A DNA stretch of 11,471 nt. Source: Alphaproteobacteria bacterium. Its GTDB lineage: Bacteria; Pseudomonadota; Alphaproteobacteria; ATCC43930; CGMCC-115725. The stretch lies in assembly GCA_019241915.1 (NCBI GenBank), contig JAFAWI010000531.1, forward strand, positions 1-11,471. Direction: 5' to 3'. Of the stretch, positions 1-5,853 are shown piece by piece (within the stretch, counting starts at the first letter, position 1; every line of letters begins with the position of its first letter). The notes beneath the pieces were generated by a model. That model made no database searches. It was not told where the DNA came from and was given only the letters and a program-made list of their open reading frames with translations. A program made the translations under genes and the position numbers.

Positions 1-235
1 CGGCGCCAAGGACGGGCTCGTGCACATCAGCGAACTGGCACAGCAGCGGGTCGGCAAGACCAGCGACGTCGTCAATGTCGGCGACCAGGTCAAGGTCAAG
101 GTGCTTGGCTTTGACGACCGCGGCAAGGTCAAGCTCAGCATGCGCCAGGTCGATCAGACCACCGGCGAAGACCTCGGCAACCAGCGCCGCCACCCGGAGC
201 AGCCGGCAGCATCCGCGGACGCCGCTGCGAAGTGA
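1..235 (+). CDS. pnp: Polynucleotide phosphorylase, C-terminal end (partial)
   Basis: Only the last ~77 codons are present; the gene enters from the left edge with codons in frame from base 2. The visible protein is the second half of an S1 RNA-binding domain (GLVHISELA, then VGDQVKVKVLGFDDRGKVKLSMR), followed by a short hydrophilic tail ending AASADAAAK. An S1 domain at the extreme C-terminus with the KVKLSMRQVDQTTGE junction is typical of PNPase, the phosphorolytic 3'-5' exoribonuclease of mRNA decay and the degradosome. Ribosomal protein S1 or another S1 protein is less likely because the sequence stops straight after one domain. The catalytic RNase PH domains lie outside the window. A hairpin begins at the stop codon. 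Confidence 0.85.
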   Translation, partial: GAKDGLVHISELAQQRVGKTSDVVNVGDQVKVKVLGFDDRGKVKLSMRQVDQTTGEDLGNQRRHPEQPAASADAAAK

Positions 236-269
236 CGATGCCGCGACGGCCCGCCTCTGGGCATCGTCA
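233..269 (+). terminator. Hairpin at the pnp stop codon, possible 3' end
   Basis: A 10-bp perfect inverted repeat (TGACGATGCC at 233-242 and GGCATCGTCA at 260-269) encloses a 17-nt loop and includes the pnp TGA. No T-run follows, so it is a weak intrinsic terminator at best. It may instead protect the 3' end or belong to the adjacent repeat, whose left edge it overlaps. Confidence 0.35.
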
Positions 270-322
270 TCCTCGGGCTTGACCCGGAGATCAGTTGGGT
301 GGCCGGGGCACCCGGCCATGAC
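266..322. repeat. REP-like palindromic element
   Basis: The outer arms GTCAT (266-270) and ATGAC (318-322) are complementary. Inside are two hairpins: CTCGGG/CCCGGAG around cttga (one bulged G), and a perfect 7-bp stem GGCCGGG (301-307)/CCCGGCC (311-317) with a 3-nt loop. The text around 264-290 (CATCCTCGGGCTTGACCC) closely resembles a dispersed palindromic repeat I recall from many alphaproteobacterial genomes. That family assignment is from memory; the symmetry is directly visible. The right arm overlaps the start codon of the next gene. Confidence 0.6.
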
Positions 323-1100
323 AGCCGGTTTGAAGCGCGATCTGCCACCGGTCATCGGGCATCGCGGCGCGGCGGCGCACGCGCCCGAGAATACGCTGGC
401 GGGGTTTCGCGCGGCACGTGCGCTCGGCTGCACCTGGGTCGAGTTTGATGTTCGCCTGACCGGCGACGGCACGCTCGTCGTTTGTCACGACGATGCGCTC
501 GGCCGCACCACCGACGGCACCGGCCGGATTTCGCGGTTGCCGGTCGATGCGATACGGCGGTGCGATGCCGGAAGCAAGTTTGCACCGCTATTTGCCGGCG
601 AGCAGGTGCCGACGCTCGCCCAAGCGCTCACGTTGTGCGGCGAGCTGGGGCTGGAGGCGAATGTCGAGATCAAGGCGGAGCGGGGACGCGCCGCCGCAAC
701 CGTCGCGGCGGTCGCCGCGTATGTCGGGGGCGCAGGCAAAAACAGCGGCCCGCCGATGTTGATTTCGAGCTTTCTGCCAGACGCGGCCGCCGCCGCGGCG
801 ATGCTGCTGCCGGAAGTGCCGCGCGGCATGCTGTGGCGCAAGCTGCCGCGCGGCTGGCGGCGGATCGCCGCGGCGCTCGGCTGCACGACAATCCATCTCG
901 GTCACACCGAGCTGAACAGCGCGACCGTCGCACAGGTCACTGAGGCCGGGTATCCGCTGCTCGCCTATACGGTTAACGACCCAGCCAGGGCGCGCCAATT
1001 GTTCGGCTGGGGGGTCGCTTCCGTTTTCTCGGACGCGCCCGATATAATACTGGCCGCGTTGGCAAACGACGCGGTGGGCGCACGAGGTGCAGGTTTGTGA
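318..1100 (+). CDS. ugpQ: Glycerophosphodiester phosphodiesterase (cytoplasmic, UgpQ-like)
   Basis: A 260-residue GDPD-family enzyme that hydrolyses glycerophosphodiesters to sn-glycerol-3-phosphate and an alcohol, as in recycling of phospholipid headgroups. Visible hallmarks are IGHRG (H15, R16), PENT (E24, N25), EFDVRLTGDG (E42 and D44, metal ligands) and the second catalytic histidine H57 in VVCHDD. EIK lies mid-protein and the C-terminus has AYTVNDPARARQLFGWGV and FSDAPD, the usual end of the TIM barrel. There is no signal peptide, so it is probably cytoplasmic. The reading frame is open back to base 75, but homology begins only near residue 10, so ATG 318 is chosen; TTG 330 is an alternative. 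The ATG lies in the arm of a REP-like hairpin and lacks a clear Shine-Dalgarno. The stop overlaps the next start by 4 bp. Confidence 0.9.
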   Translation: MTAGLKRDLPPVIGHRGAAAHAPENTLAGFRAARALGCTWVEFDVRLTGDGTLVVCHDDALGRTTDGTGRISRLPVDAIRRCDAGSKFAPLFAGEQVPTLAQALTLCGELGLEANVEIKAERGRAAATVAAVAAYVGGAGKNSGPPMLISSFLPDAAAAAAMLLPEVPRGMLWRKLPRGWRRIAAALGCTTIHLGHTELNSATVAQVTEAGYPLLAYTVNDPARARQLFGWGVASVFSDAPDIILAALANDAVGARGAGL

Positions 1101-2494
1101 GACCGCTGATCCCTCTGGTGATATCGGGCCGCGAAGTGCTGCCGCTGGTCGAAGGCGGCAAGGGCATTTCGGTGTCGAACGGCGAGAGTTCGGGCGCCTG
1201 GGCGGCCTCCGGCGCGGTCGGCACCTTTTCCGGCGTCAACGCCGACAGTTTCGATGACAGCGGCGCGCCGATCCCGCAAATCTACCACGGGCGGACCCGG
1301 CGGGAGCGGCACGAGGAGTTGATCGCCTACGCGATTGCCGGCGGTGTCCACCAGGCGCAGGTCGCGCATGAGAAGTCGAACGGCCAGGGCCGCATCCACA
1401 TGAACGTACTGTGGGAGATGGCGGCGGCCGAGCAGGTGCTGCACGGCGTGCTCGAAGGCGCGCGCGGCCTGATCCACGGCGTCACCTGCGGCGCTGGCAT
1501 GCCGTACCGGATTGCTGAAATCTGTGCGCGGTACGGCGTCTACTATTATCCGATCGTGTCGTCCGCGCGCGCGTTTCGTGCCCTGTGGAAGCGCGCTTAT
1601 CACAAATTCAGCGAGTGGCTCGGCGGCGTCGTCTATGAAGACCCGTGGCTGGCGGGCGGCCATAACGGGCTGTCAAACAGCGAGGATCCGGTCACGCCGG
1701 AACCGGCGCTGCCGCGGGTGCGCGAGCTGCGCGGGCTGATGAGCGAGTTCGGGCTGGAGCGAACGCCGATCTTCATGGCCGGCGGTGTCTGGTACCTGCG
1801 CGATTGGGCGCATTGGATCGACGATCCCGAAGTGGCTCCGGTCGCCTTCCAATTCGGCACCCGGCCGCTGCTGACCCAGGAAAGCCCGATCTCCGATGCT
1901 TGGAAGCGCAAGCTGCTGACGCTCAAGGACGGCGATGTTTTCCTTAACCATTTCAGCCCGACAGGCTTCTACTCGTCGGCAGTGCGCAATCGCTTCCTCG
2001 ACGAGTTGCAGCAACGCGCCGAGCATCAGGTGGCCTATACCGTCGAGCCGGTCGGCGAGCATATCGCCGAATTTCATGTCGGCGCGCGCGGGCGCAGCGT
2101 TTATCTGACCCCGCACGACTGCGAGTCGGCCCGACATTGGGTCGCGGAAGGCTTTACCGAGGCGCTGCGGACACCGGATTCGACGCTTATCTTCGTGGCC
2201 CCCGCCAAGGCCTTTGAAATCCGCACCGACCAGATCAACTGCATGGGTTGCCTCAGCGCCTGCCAGTTCTCGAACTGGGCGCAGACCGAGCAGGGTACCA
2301 CGGGGAAAAAGGCCGACCCGCGCAGTTTCTGCATCCAGAAGACGCTGCAGAAGATCTGCCACTCGGACGATATCGAGACCGAATTGATGTTCGCCGGGCA
2401 CAACGCCTTCAAATTCGGGAGCGATCCGTTCTACGCCAACGGCTATGTCCCGACGGTGCGTGAGCTGATAGAGCGGCTCGTCACCGGCGACTGA
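1097..2494 (+). CDS. Nitronate monooxygenase-like FMN oxidoreductase with C-terminal Cys cluster
   Basis: A 465-residue member of the 2-nitropropane dioxygenase/nitronate monooxygenase superfamily (FMN TIM barrel). It begins at GTG 1097, overlapping the GDPD stop as GTGA, which suggests translational coupling. Family features seen are GVTCGAGMP (mid-barrel), YEDPWLAGGHNG with H189 at the position of the family's conserved AGGH, and IFMAGGVWYLRDW (AGG 228-230, FMN-phosphate loop). Typical members are about 320-380 residues. This one adds a C-terminal region with C382-x2-C385-x3-C389-x22-C412 and C421, resembling the [4Fe-4S] site that joins the barrel of 2,4-dienoyl-CoA reductase and trimethylamine dehydrogenase. 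The family call is secure; the true substrate is unknown and the nitronate label may be misleading. Irr begins 45 bp downstream. Confidence 0.8.
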   Translation: MRPLIPLVISGREVLPLVEGGKGISVSNGESSGAWAASGAVGTFSGVNADSFDDSGAPIPQIYHGRTRRERHEELIAYAIAGGVHQAQVAHEKSNGQGRIHMNVLWEMAAAEQVLHGVLEGARGLIHGVTCGAGMPYRIAEICARYGVYYYPIVSSARAFRALWKRAYHKFSEWLGGVVYEDPWLAGGHNGLSNSEDPVTPEPALPRVRELRGLMSEFGLERTPIFMAGGVWYLRDWAHWIDDPEVAPVAFQFGTRPLLTQESPISDAWKRKLLTLKDGDVFLNHFSPTGFYSSAVRNRFLDELQQRAEHQVAYTVEPVGEHIAEFHVGARGRSVYLTPHDCESARHWVAEGFTEALRTPDSTLIFVAPAKAFEIRTDQINCMGCLSACQFSNWAQTEQGTTGKKADPRSFCIQKTLQKICHSDDIETELMFAGHNAFKFGSDPFYANGYVPTVRELIERLVTGD

Positions 2495-2513
2495 CGCGAC
2501 GACTGCAGGCCGA

Positions 2514-2542
2514 TTGACCGGTTCCGGCCGCGCTCCTATATG
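2514..2542 (+). promoter_or_regulatory. Candidate sigma-70 promoter for irr
   Basis: TTGACC (2514-2519), a 17-bp spacer and TATATG (2537-2542). The -10 hexamer covers the first possible irr ATG (2540), so a transcript from here would start near 2548-2550, at the second in-frame ATG (2549). Confidence 0.4.
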
Positions 2543-2968
2543 TCGGCCATGCAATTGCCCCCGGCCCAGCAAAGTCCGATGGCGCGCGTCCGCAGCGCCG
2601 GCCTGCGACCGACACGGCAGCGCTTGGCGCTGGCCCGTCTGCTGTTCGATGGCGACGACCGCCACGTAACCGCCGAGCAGCTGCACGGCGAGGCGACGGA
2701 AGCGGCGATCCGCGTGTCGCTGGCCACGGTCTACAACACGCTGCATCAGTTCACGGCAGCGGGCCTGCTGCGGGAGGTGGTGGTCGAGCCCGGCCGCTCA
2801 TACTTCGACACCAACATCGACGACCATCACCACTTCTTCTGCGAGTCCACCGGGATGCTGCAGGACATCCCCGGTACCGCGGTCAGGGTCGGCGCCCTAC
2901 CCTGCGCTCCCCCCGGCACAGAAATCAGCCGTGTCGATGTGATCATTCGGGTGCGCCGCCCGGCTTGA
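2540..2968 (+). CDS. irr: Iron response regulator Irr (Fur superfamily)
   Basis: A 142-residue Fur-family DNA-binding regulator. The N-terminal winged helix is recognisable from SAGLRPTRQRLALARLLF, HVTAEQLHGEA and VSLATVYNTLHQFTAAGLL. The dimerisation part has RSYFDTNIDDHHHFFCES with H96-H97-H98, the triple-histidine signature of Irr rather than the HHHDH-type site of Fur. In known alphaproteobacteria, Irr is active when iron is scarce and is inactivated through heme. The N-terminal GCPWHD heme-regulatory motif of Bradyrhizobium Irr is absent, as it is in rhizobial Irr proteins that lack this motif. Starts at 2540, 2549 and 2579 are all in frame; none has a good ribosome-binding site, and homology begins near residue 15. 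It probably controls the next operon through the palindrome at 2990-3006. Confidence 0.85.
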   Translation: MSAMQLPPAQQSPMARVRSAGLRPTRQRLALARLLFDGDDRHVTAEQLHGEATEAAIRVSLATVYNTLHQFTAAGLLREVVVEPGRSYFDTNIDDHHHFFCESTGMLQDIPGTAVRVGALPCAPPGTEISRVDVIIRVRRPA

Positions 2969-2989
2969 GCCTTCGGCGGCACCTGCTGT

Positions 2990-3006
2990 TTTAGAATAAT
3001 TCCAAA
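2990..3006. promoter_or_regulatory. Irr box (ICE-like palindrome)
   Basis: TTTAGAA-TAA-TTCCAAA is a 17-bp inverted repeat differing by one base from a perfect TTTAGAA-N3-TTCTAAA, which matches the iron control element consensus I know for alphaproteobacterial Irr. It is AT-rich in a GC-rich background, lies directly after irr, and sits 6 bp upstream of the -35 hexamer of the rubrerythrin promoter. Confidence 0.75.
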
Positions 3007-3012
3007 GAAGGC

Positions 3013-3041
3013 TTGACTCGCCTCGCGCCTCGACCGATAAA
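3013..3041 (+). promoter_or_regulatory. Sigma-70-type promoter of the rubrerythrin operon
   Basis: TTGACT (3013-3018), a 17-bp spacer and GATAAA (3036-3041). Transcription would start near 3048, about 50 bp before the rubrerythrin ATG. The Irr-box centre is then about 50 bp upstream of the start site, a position that could suit activation or repression. Confidence 0.6.
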
Positions 3042-3098
3042 GGAGGCGTGGGCAAGGAGCGTTAGGTGTCCCCCGAAAACGATGCGAGGAGAGGGCAG

Positions 3099-3515
3099 AT
3101 GGCTTCCCTTAAGGGTTCGAAGACCGAGGAAAATCTGAAGGCGGCGTTCGCCGGCGAAAGCCAGGCCAACCGGCGATATCTGTATTTCGCGCAGAAGGCA
3201 GACGTCGAAGGCTACAACGACGTCTCGGCCGTGTTCCGGTCGACCGCCGAAGGTGAGACCGGGCATGCGCACGGCCACCTCGAGTACCTCGAGGAAAGTG
3301 GCGACCCGGCGACCGGTCTGCCGATCGGCGACACCGCCGCCAACCTGAAGGCAGCCGTTGCCGGCGAGACGCACGAATACACCGATATGTATCCCGGCAT
3401 GGCGCGCACGGCGCGCGATGAAGGGTTTGACGAGATCGCCGACTGGTTCGAGACCTTGGCCAAGGCCGAGCGCTCGCATGCCGGCCGTTTCCAGCGGGCT
3501 CTTGACACGCTTTAG
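3099..3515 (+). CDS. Rubrerythrin-like di-iron protein without rubredoxin domain
   Basis: A 138-residue ferritin-like four-helix protein that fits rubrerythrin, a cytoplasmic peroxidase reducing H2O2 with a di-iron centre. Predicted iron ligands are E20 in FAGESQANRRYLYFA, E53-x2-H56 in EGETGHAHGH, E90 in AVAGETHEY and E124-x2-H127 in AKAERSHAGRF. Classical rubrerythrin (~190 aa) ends in a rubredoxin domain with two CxxC pairs. This protein has none and no cysteines at all, so it needs another electron donor; the Fe-S protein downstream is a candidate. ATG 3099 is preferred over GTG 3066 because AGGAGAGG lies at a good distance just upstream. Placement after an Irr box implies iron-dependent control. 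Confidence 0.88.
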   Translation: MASLKGSKTEENLKAAFAGESQANRRYLYFAQKADVEGYNDVSAVFRSTAEGETGHAHGHLEYLEESGDPATGLPIGDTAANLKAAVAGETHEYTDMYPGMARTARDEGFDEIADWFETLAKAERSHAGRFQRALDTL

Positions 3516-3537
3516 GAAGGCGGTTGCTGCAAGCACC

Positions 3538-3570
3538 GAAGGGCGCGGGAGTAAATCTCTCGCGCCCTTC
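3538..3570 (+). terminator. Strong hairpin between rubrerythrin and Fe-S genes
   Basis: Two 14-nt arms (GAAGGGCGCGGGAG at 3538-3551, CTCTCGCGCCCTTC at 3557-3570) pair with only one G-T wobble around the 5-nt loop TAAAT. No T-run follows, so it is not a textbook intrinsic terminator. A 3'-end stabiliser, RNase processing site or partial terminator setting a higher rubrerythrin level are possible. It starts 22 nt after the rubrerythrin stop and ends 34 nt before the next start. Confidence 0.55.
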
Positions 3571-3604
3571 GTATGAGCAATAGGGCCAAGGCAAGAGGAT
3601 AGCC

Positions 3605-4966
3605 ATGCGAGAAGGCAGCCTTGAGGCGCCGACCCGCCACATCATCGCCTGGGAAGACCCGAGCTTCGCCGACCGCGAGAAGACCGAAGCGGAGATGGAG
3701 CGGGTGTTCGACGTCTGCCACACCTGCCGGCGCTGCTTCAACCTCTGCGATTCGTTCCCGCGCCTGTTCGACCTGATCGACGGCTCGGCGACAGGCGAGC
3801 TCGACGCGGTGCCCAAGGCAGATTACCGCACCGTCGCCGACGCCTGCACGCTGTGCGACATGTGCTTTATGACAAAATGCCCCTATGTGCCCCCGCACGA
3901 ATTCAACATCGACTTTCCGCACCTGATGCTGCGCTACCGGGCGGTCGAGCATAAGGAGCGCCGCCAGCCGATCCCGCAGCGCGAGCTGATCCGTACCGAC
4001 CGCAACGGCAAGCTGGCGGCCAAGCTCGCGCCGCTCGCCAACTGGGCGAGCGACCGCCACAACCGGCTGACCCGCCCGATCATGGAGAAGGTTGCCGGCG
4101 TCGATCGCAACGCCGCGCTACCGGAGTATCACGGCCGCACCTTCGCGATGCGCGCAAAGCGCGCCGCGCCGCCGCTTAACCGCGAAGCGCCCGGGTTCGG
4201 CCGCAAGGCCGTGATTTATGCAACCTGCTTCGTCAATTACAACAACCCGGGCATTGGCGAGGCGAGCCAGGCGGTGCTGGCCCGCAACGGGGTCGAGACC
4301 GAGGTGGTCTATCCACAATGCTGCGGCATGCCGCAGCTGGAAGCGGGGAACCTCGCTGCGGTATCCGCCGCTGCCAAGAGTGTGTCCACCGCGCTGGGGC
4401 TGTGGATCGACCGCGGTTACGACGTCGTTGCGCTGGTGCCGTCCTGCGCGCTGATGATGAAGTTCGAGTGGCCGCTGATCGTGCCCAACGACGCGGCGAT
4501 CGAGAAGCTGGCCACCGCCACCTTCGACATCAGCGAATACATCGTCGAGCTGTCGAAGGACAAAGGCTTGGCGCCGGGCCTCGCGCCGCTCGACGGCGGC
4601 GTCACGCTGCACATCGCCTGCCATGCGCGCGCCCAGAACATGGGGCAGAAGGCGACCGAAATGCTGCGCCTCGTGCCTGATACACCGATCAAGATCATCG
4701 AGCGCTGCTCGGGCCACGGCGGCTCATGGGGCGTCATGAAGGGCAATTTCGAGACGGCACTCAAAGTCGGGAGGCCTGTCGCGCGCCAAGCGTTGAACGA
4801 GAAACAGCCGTTTGTCGCGTCCGAATGCCCGCTCGCGGCAATGCATGTGCTGCAAGGGATGGAGCTGATGGCAACGGGCGATGCGGGGCCGCAGCGCTCT
4901 TATCACCCGATCGAGCTGCTCGCGCGCGCCTACGGCATCGAGCCGGGCGCGCCGACAGGACTTTGA
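3605..4966 (+). CDS. GlpC/heterodisulfide reductase-like Fe-S protein with two CCG domains
   Basis: A 453-residue soluble electron-transfer protein. The N-terminal half has two [4Fe-4S] ferredoxin-type motifs: C38-x2-C41-x2-C44-x3-C48 and C81-x2-C84-x2-C87-x4-C92-P. The C-terminal half has two cysteine-rich CCG repeats of the HdrB/GlpC type. The first has C208, C239-C240-G and C281; the second has C339, C368 and C408, with Ser369 where the canonical CC would have its second Cys. No membrane segment is visible. Starts at ATG 3605 with AGAGGA 5 nt upstream. It is followed after 3 nt by DUF3501 and preceded by the rubrerythrin, so I infer it passes electrons to or from these partners. GlpC proper is unlikely because no glpA/glpB is present. 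Confidence 0.82.
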   Translation: MREGSLEAPTRHIIAWEDPSFADREKTEAEMERVFDVCHTCRRCFNLCDSFPRLFDLIDGSATGELDAVPKADYRTVADACTLCDMCFMTKCPYVPPHEFNIDFPHLMLRYRAVEHKERRQPIPQRELIRTDRNGKLAAKLAPLANWASDRHNRLTRPIMEKVAGVDRNAALPEYHGRTFAMRAKRAAPPLNREAPGFGRKAVIYATCFVNYNNPGIGEASQAVLARNGVETEVVYPQCCGMPQLEAGNLAAVSAAAKSVSTALGLWIDRGYDVVALVPSCALMMKFEWPLIVPNDAAIEKLATATFDISEYIVELSKDKGLAPGLAPLDGGVTLHIACHARAQNMGQKATEMLRLVPDTPIKIIERCSGHGGSWGVMKGNFETALKVGRPVARQALNEKQPFVASECPLAAMHVLQGMELMATGDAGPQRSYHPIELLARAYGIEPGAPTGL

Positions 4967-4969
4967 ATT

Positions 4970-5572
4970 ATGACGGCGGCCGTGCCGACAAAGCGCCGAC
5001 TCACGCGGGCCGACATCCTGCCGCTGGCCGAGTATGTAAAGACGCGGCGTGAACGGCGGCAAACGATCAGCGAGCTGAAAAGAAGGCGGCGCGTCGAACT
5101 CGGTCCCTTCGCGACGTTCTATTTTGAGAACTACGCGACGATGTGGCAGCAGGTACATGAGATGCTCTACATCGAAAAGGGCGGCGAGGAGCAGATCGCC
5201 GACGAGTTGGCCGCCTACAATCCGATGATCCCACAGGGCAGCGAGCTTGTCGCGACGGTGATGCTGGAGATCGACGATCCGGCGCGCCGCGGCACGGTGC
5301 TGGGCCGTCTCGGCGGTATCGAGGACCATTTCTTTATCGAGCTGGACCGCGAGCGGATCCCCGGTCAGCCTGATCTCACGCGCGAGAACACCAGCCCGGA
5401 CGGCAAGGCCTCTTCGGTTCAATTTTTATGGTTCCCGTTCTCGCGGCCGCAAATCGCGCGGTTCAAGGCGGCGGAAACGCGTGTCGTCGTCGGCTGCGAC
5501 CACCCCAATTACGGCCATATGGCGGTAATGCCCGAGCCGGTGCGGACCGCCCTCGCGGAAGATTTCAATTGA
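4970..5572 (+). CDS. DUF3501 family protein
   Basis: A 200-residue protein recognised as DUF3501 from KRRLTRADILPLAEYVKTR near the N-terminus, FATFYFENYATMWQQVHEML, and the C-terminal QFLWFPFSRPQIARFK and DHPNYGHMA. No catalytic motif, signal peptide or membrane segment is apparent and its function is unknown to me. The only cysteine is in VVGCDHPNY near the C-terminus; several conserved-looking His, Glu and Asp residues could bind metal, but this is speculation. It starts 3 nt after the Fe-S gene stop, so the two are almost certainly co-translated. I recall this trio (rubrerythrin, Fe-S/CCG protein, DUF3501) co-occurring in other alphaproteobacteria. Confidence 0.8.
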   Translation: MTAAVPTKRRLTRADILPLAEYVKTRRERRQTISELKRRRRVELGPFATFYFENYATMWQQVHEMLYIEKGGEEQIADELAAYNPMIPQGSELVATVMLEIDDPARRGTVLGRLGGIEDHFFIELDRERIPGQPDLTRENTSPDGKASSVQFLWFPFSRPQIARFKAAETRVVVGCDHPNYGHMAVMPEPVRTALAEDFN

Positions 5573-5636
5573 TCTCCCGAGCCGACGCCGCCGCCGATCC
5601 TTACCGCCACGGCATTCTGGGCACGCCCGGGCTGAT

Positions 5637-5660
5637 GTAGCGGGCGAAACCGCTGCTTTT
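5637..5660 (+). terminator. Terminator-like hairpin after DUF3501
   Basis: GTAGCGG (5637-5643) pairs with CCGCTGC (5650-5656), with one wobble, around GCGAAA. TTTT follows directly at 5657-5660. It lies 65 nt past the DUF3501 stop and would end the rubrerythrin operon. Confidence 0.5.
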
Positions 5661-5708
5661 GGGTTCGCCGCCAGCAGACAGCGAACGCGCCGATTGAACC
5701 AACCTTGC

Positions 5709-5812
5709 CGGACAGCGTTAGCCGTCCAAGGAATAATCTCCCGCACTGCGGGTCCCAGGATTCACGAATTCGTGGGTGTCCTCGGCCATCTCCGTGAGGA
5801 GGTGGCCGTTTT
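5709..5812 (+). ncRNA. Candidate small RNA in the convergent gap (speculative)
   Basis: Between the two + strand terminator-like hairpins there is a candidate promoter, CGGACA (5709-5714), 17 bp, AATAAT (5732-5737), giving a start near 5744. The resulting ~70-nt RNA would contain a hairpin built on the 12-bp palindrome CACGAATTCGTG (5763-5774) and end in the terminator at 5783-5812. No known RNA family was recognised. The rest of 5573-5853 holds no convincing gene; small open frames there lack ribosome-binding sites and homology. Confidence 0.2.
5783..5812 (+). terminator. Intrinsic terminator with GTGA tetraloop
   Basis: An 11-bp stem, CGGCCATCTCC (5783-5793) with GGAGGTGGCCG (5798-5808), one wobble pair, a GNRA-type GTGA loop, and TTTT at 5809-5812. 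It is textbook in shape for + strand transcription and lies 42 bp before the convergent SH3 gene's stop codon. Confidence 0.7.
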
Positions 5813-5853
5813 GTGCCGGGCGGCGGTGTCTTCGCTGGCGTTGACCGCCGCGG

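Noticed and set aside
75..317. Longer GDPD with an N-terminal extension from base 75
   Set aside because: This stretch overlaps pnp in another frame and is Arg/Ser-rich without similarity; the GDPD domain begins right after ATG 318.
965..1663. 232-codon open frame on the - strand
   Set aside because: Antisense across the GDPD/oxidoreductase junction, low-complexity composition and no motif.
1673..2746. 357-codon open frame on the - strand
   Set aside because: Antisense to the flavin oxidoreductase and irr, both with clear family motifs; no homology signal of its own.
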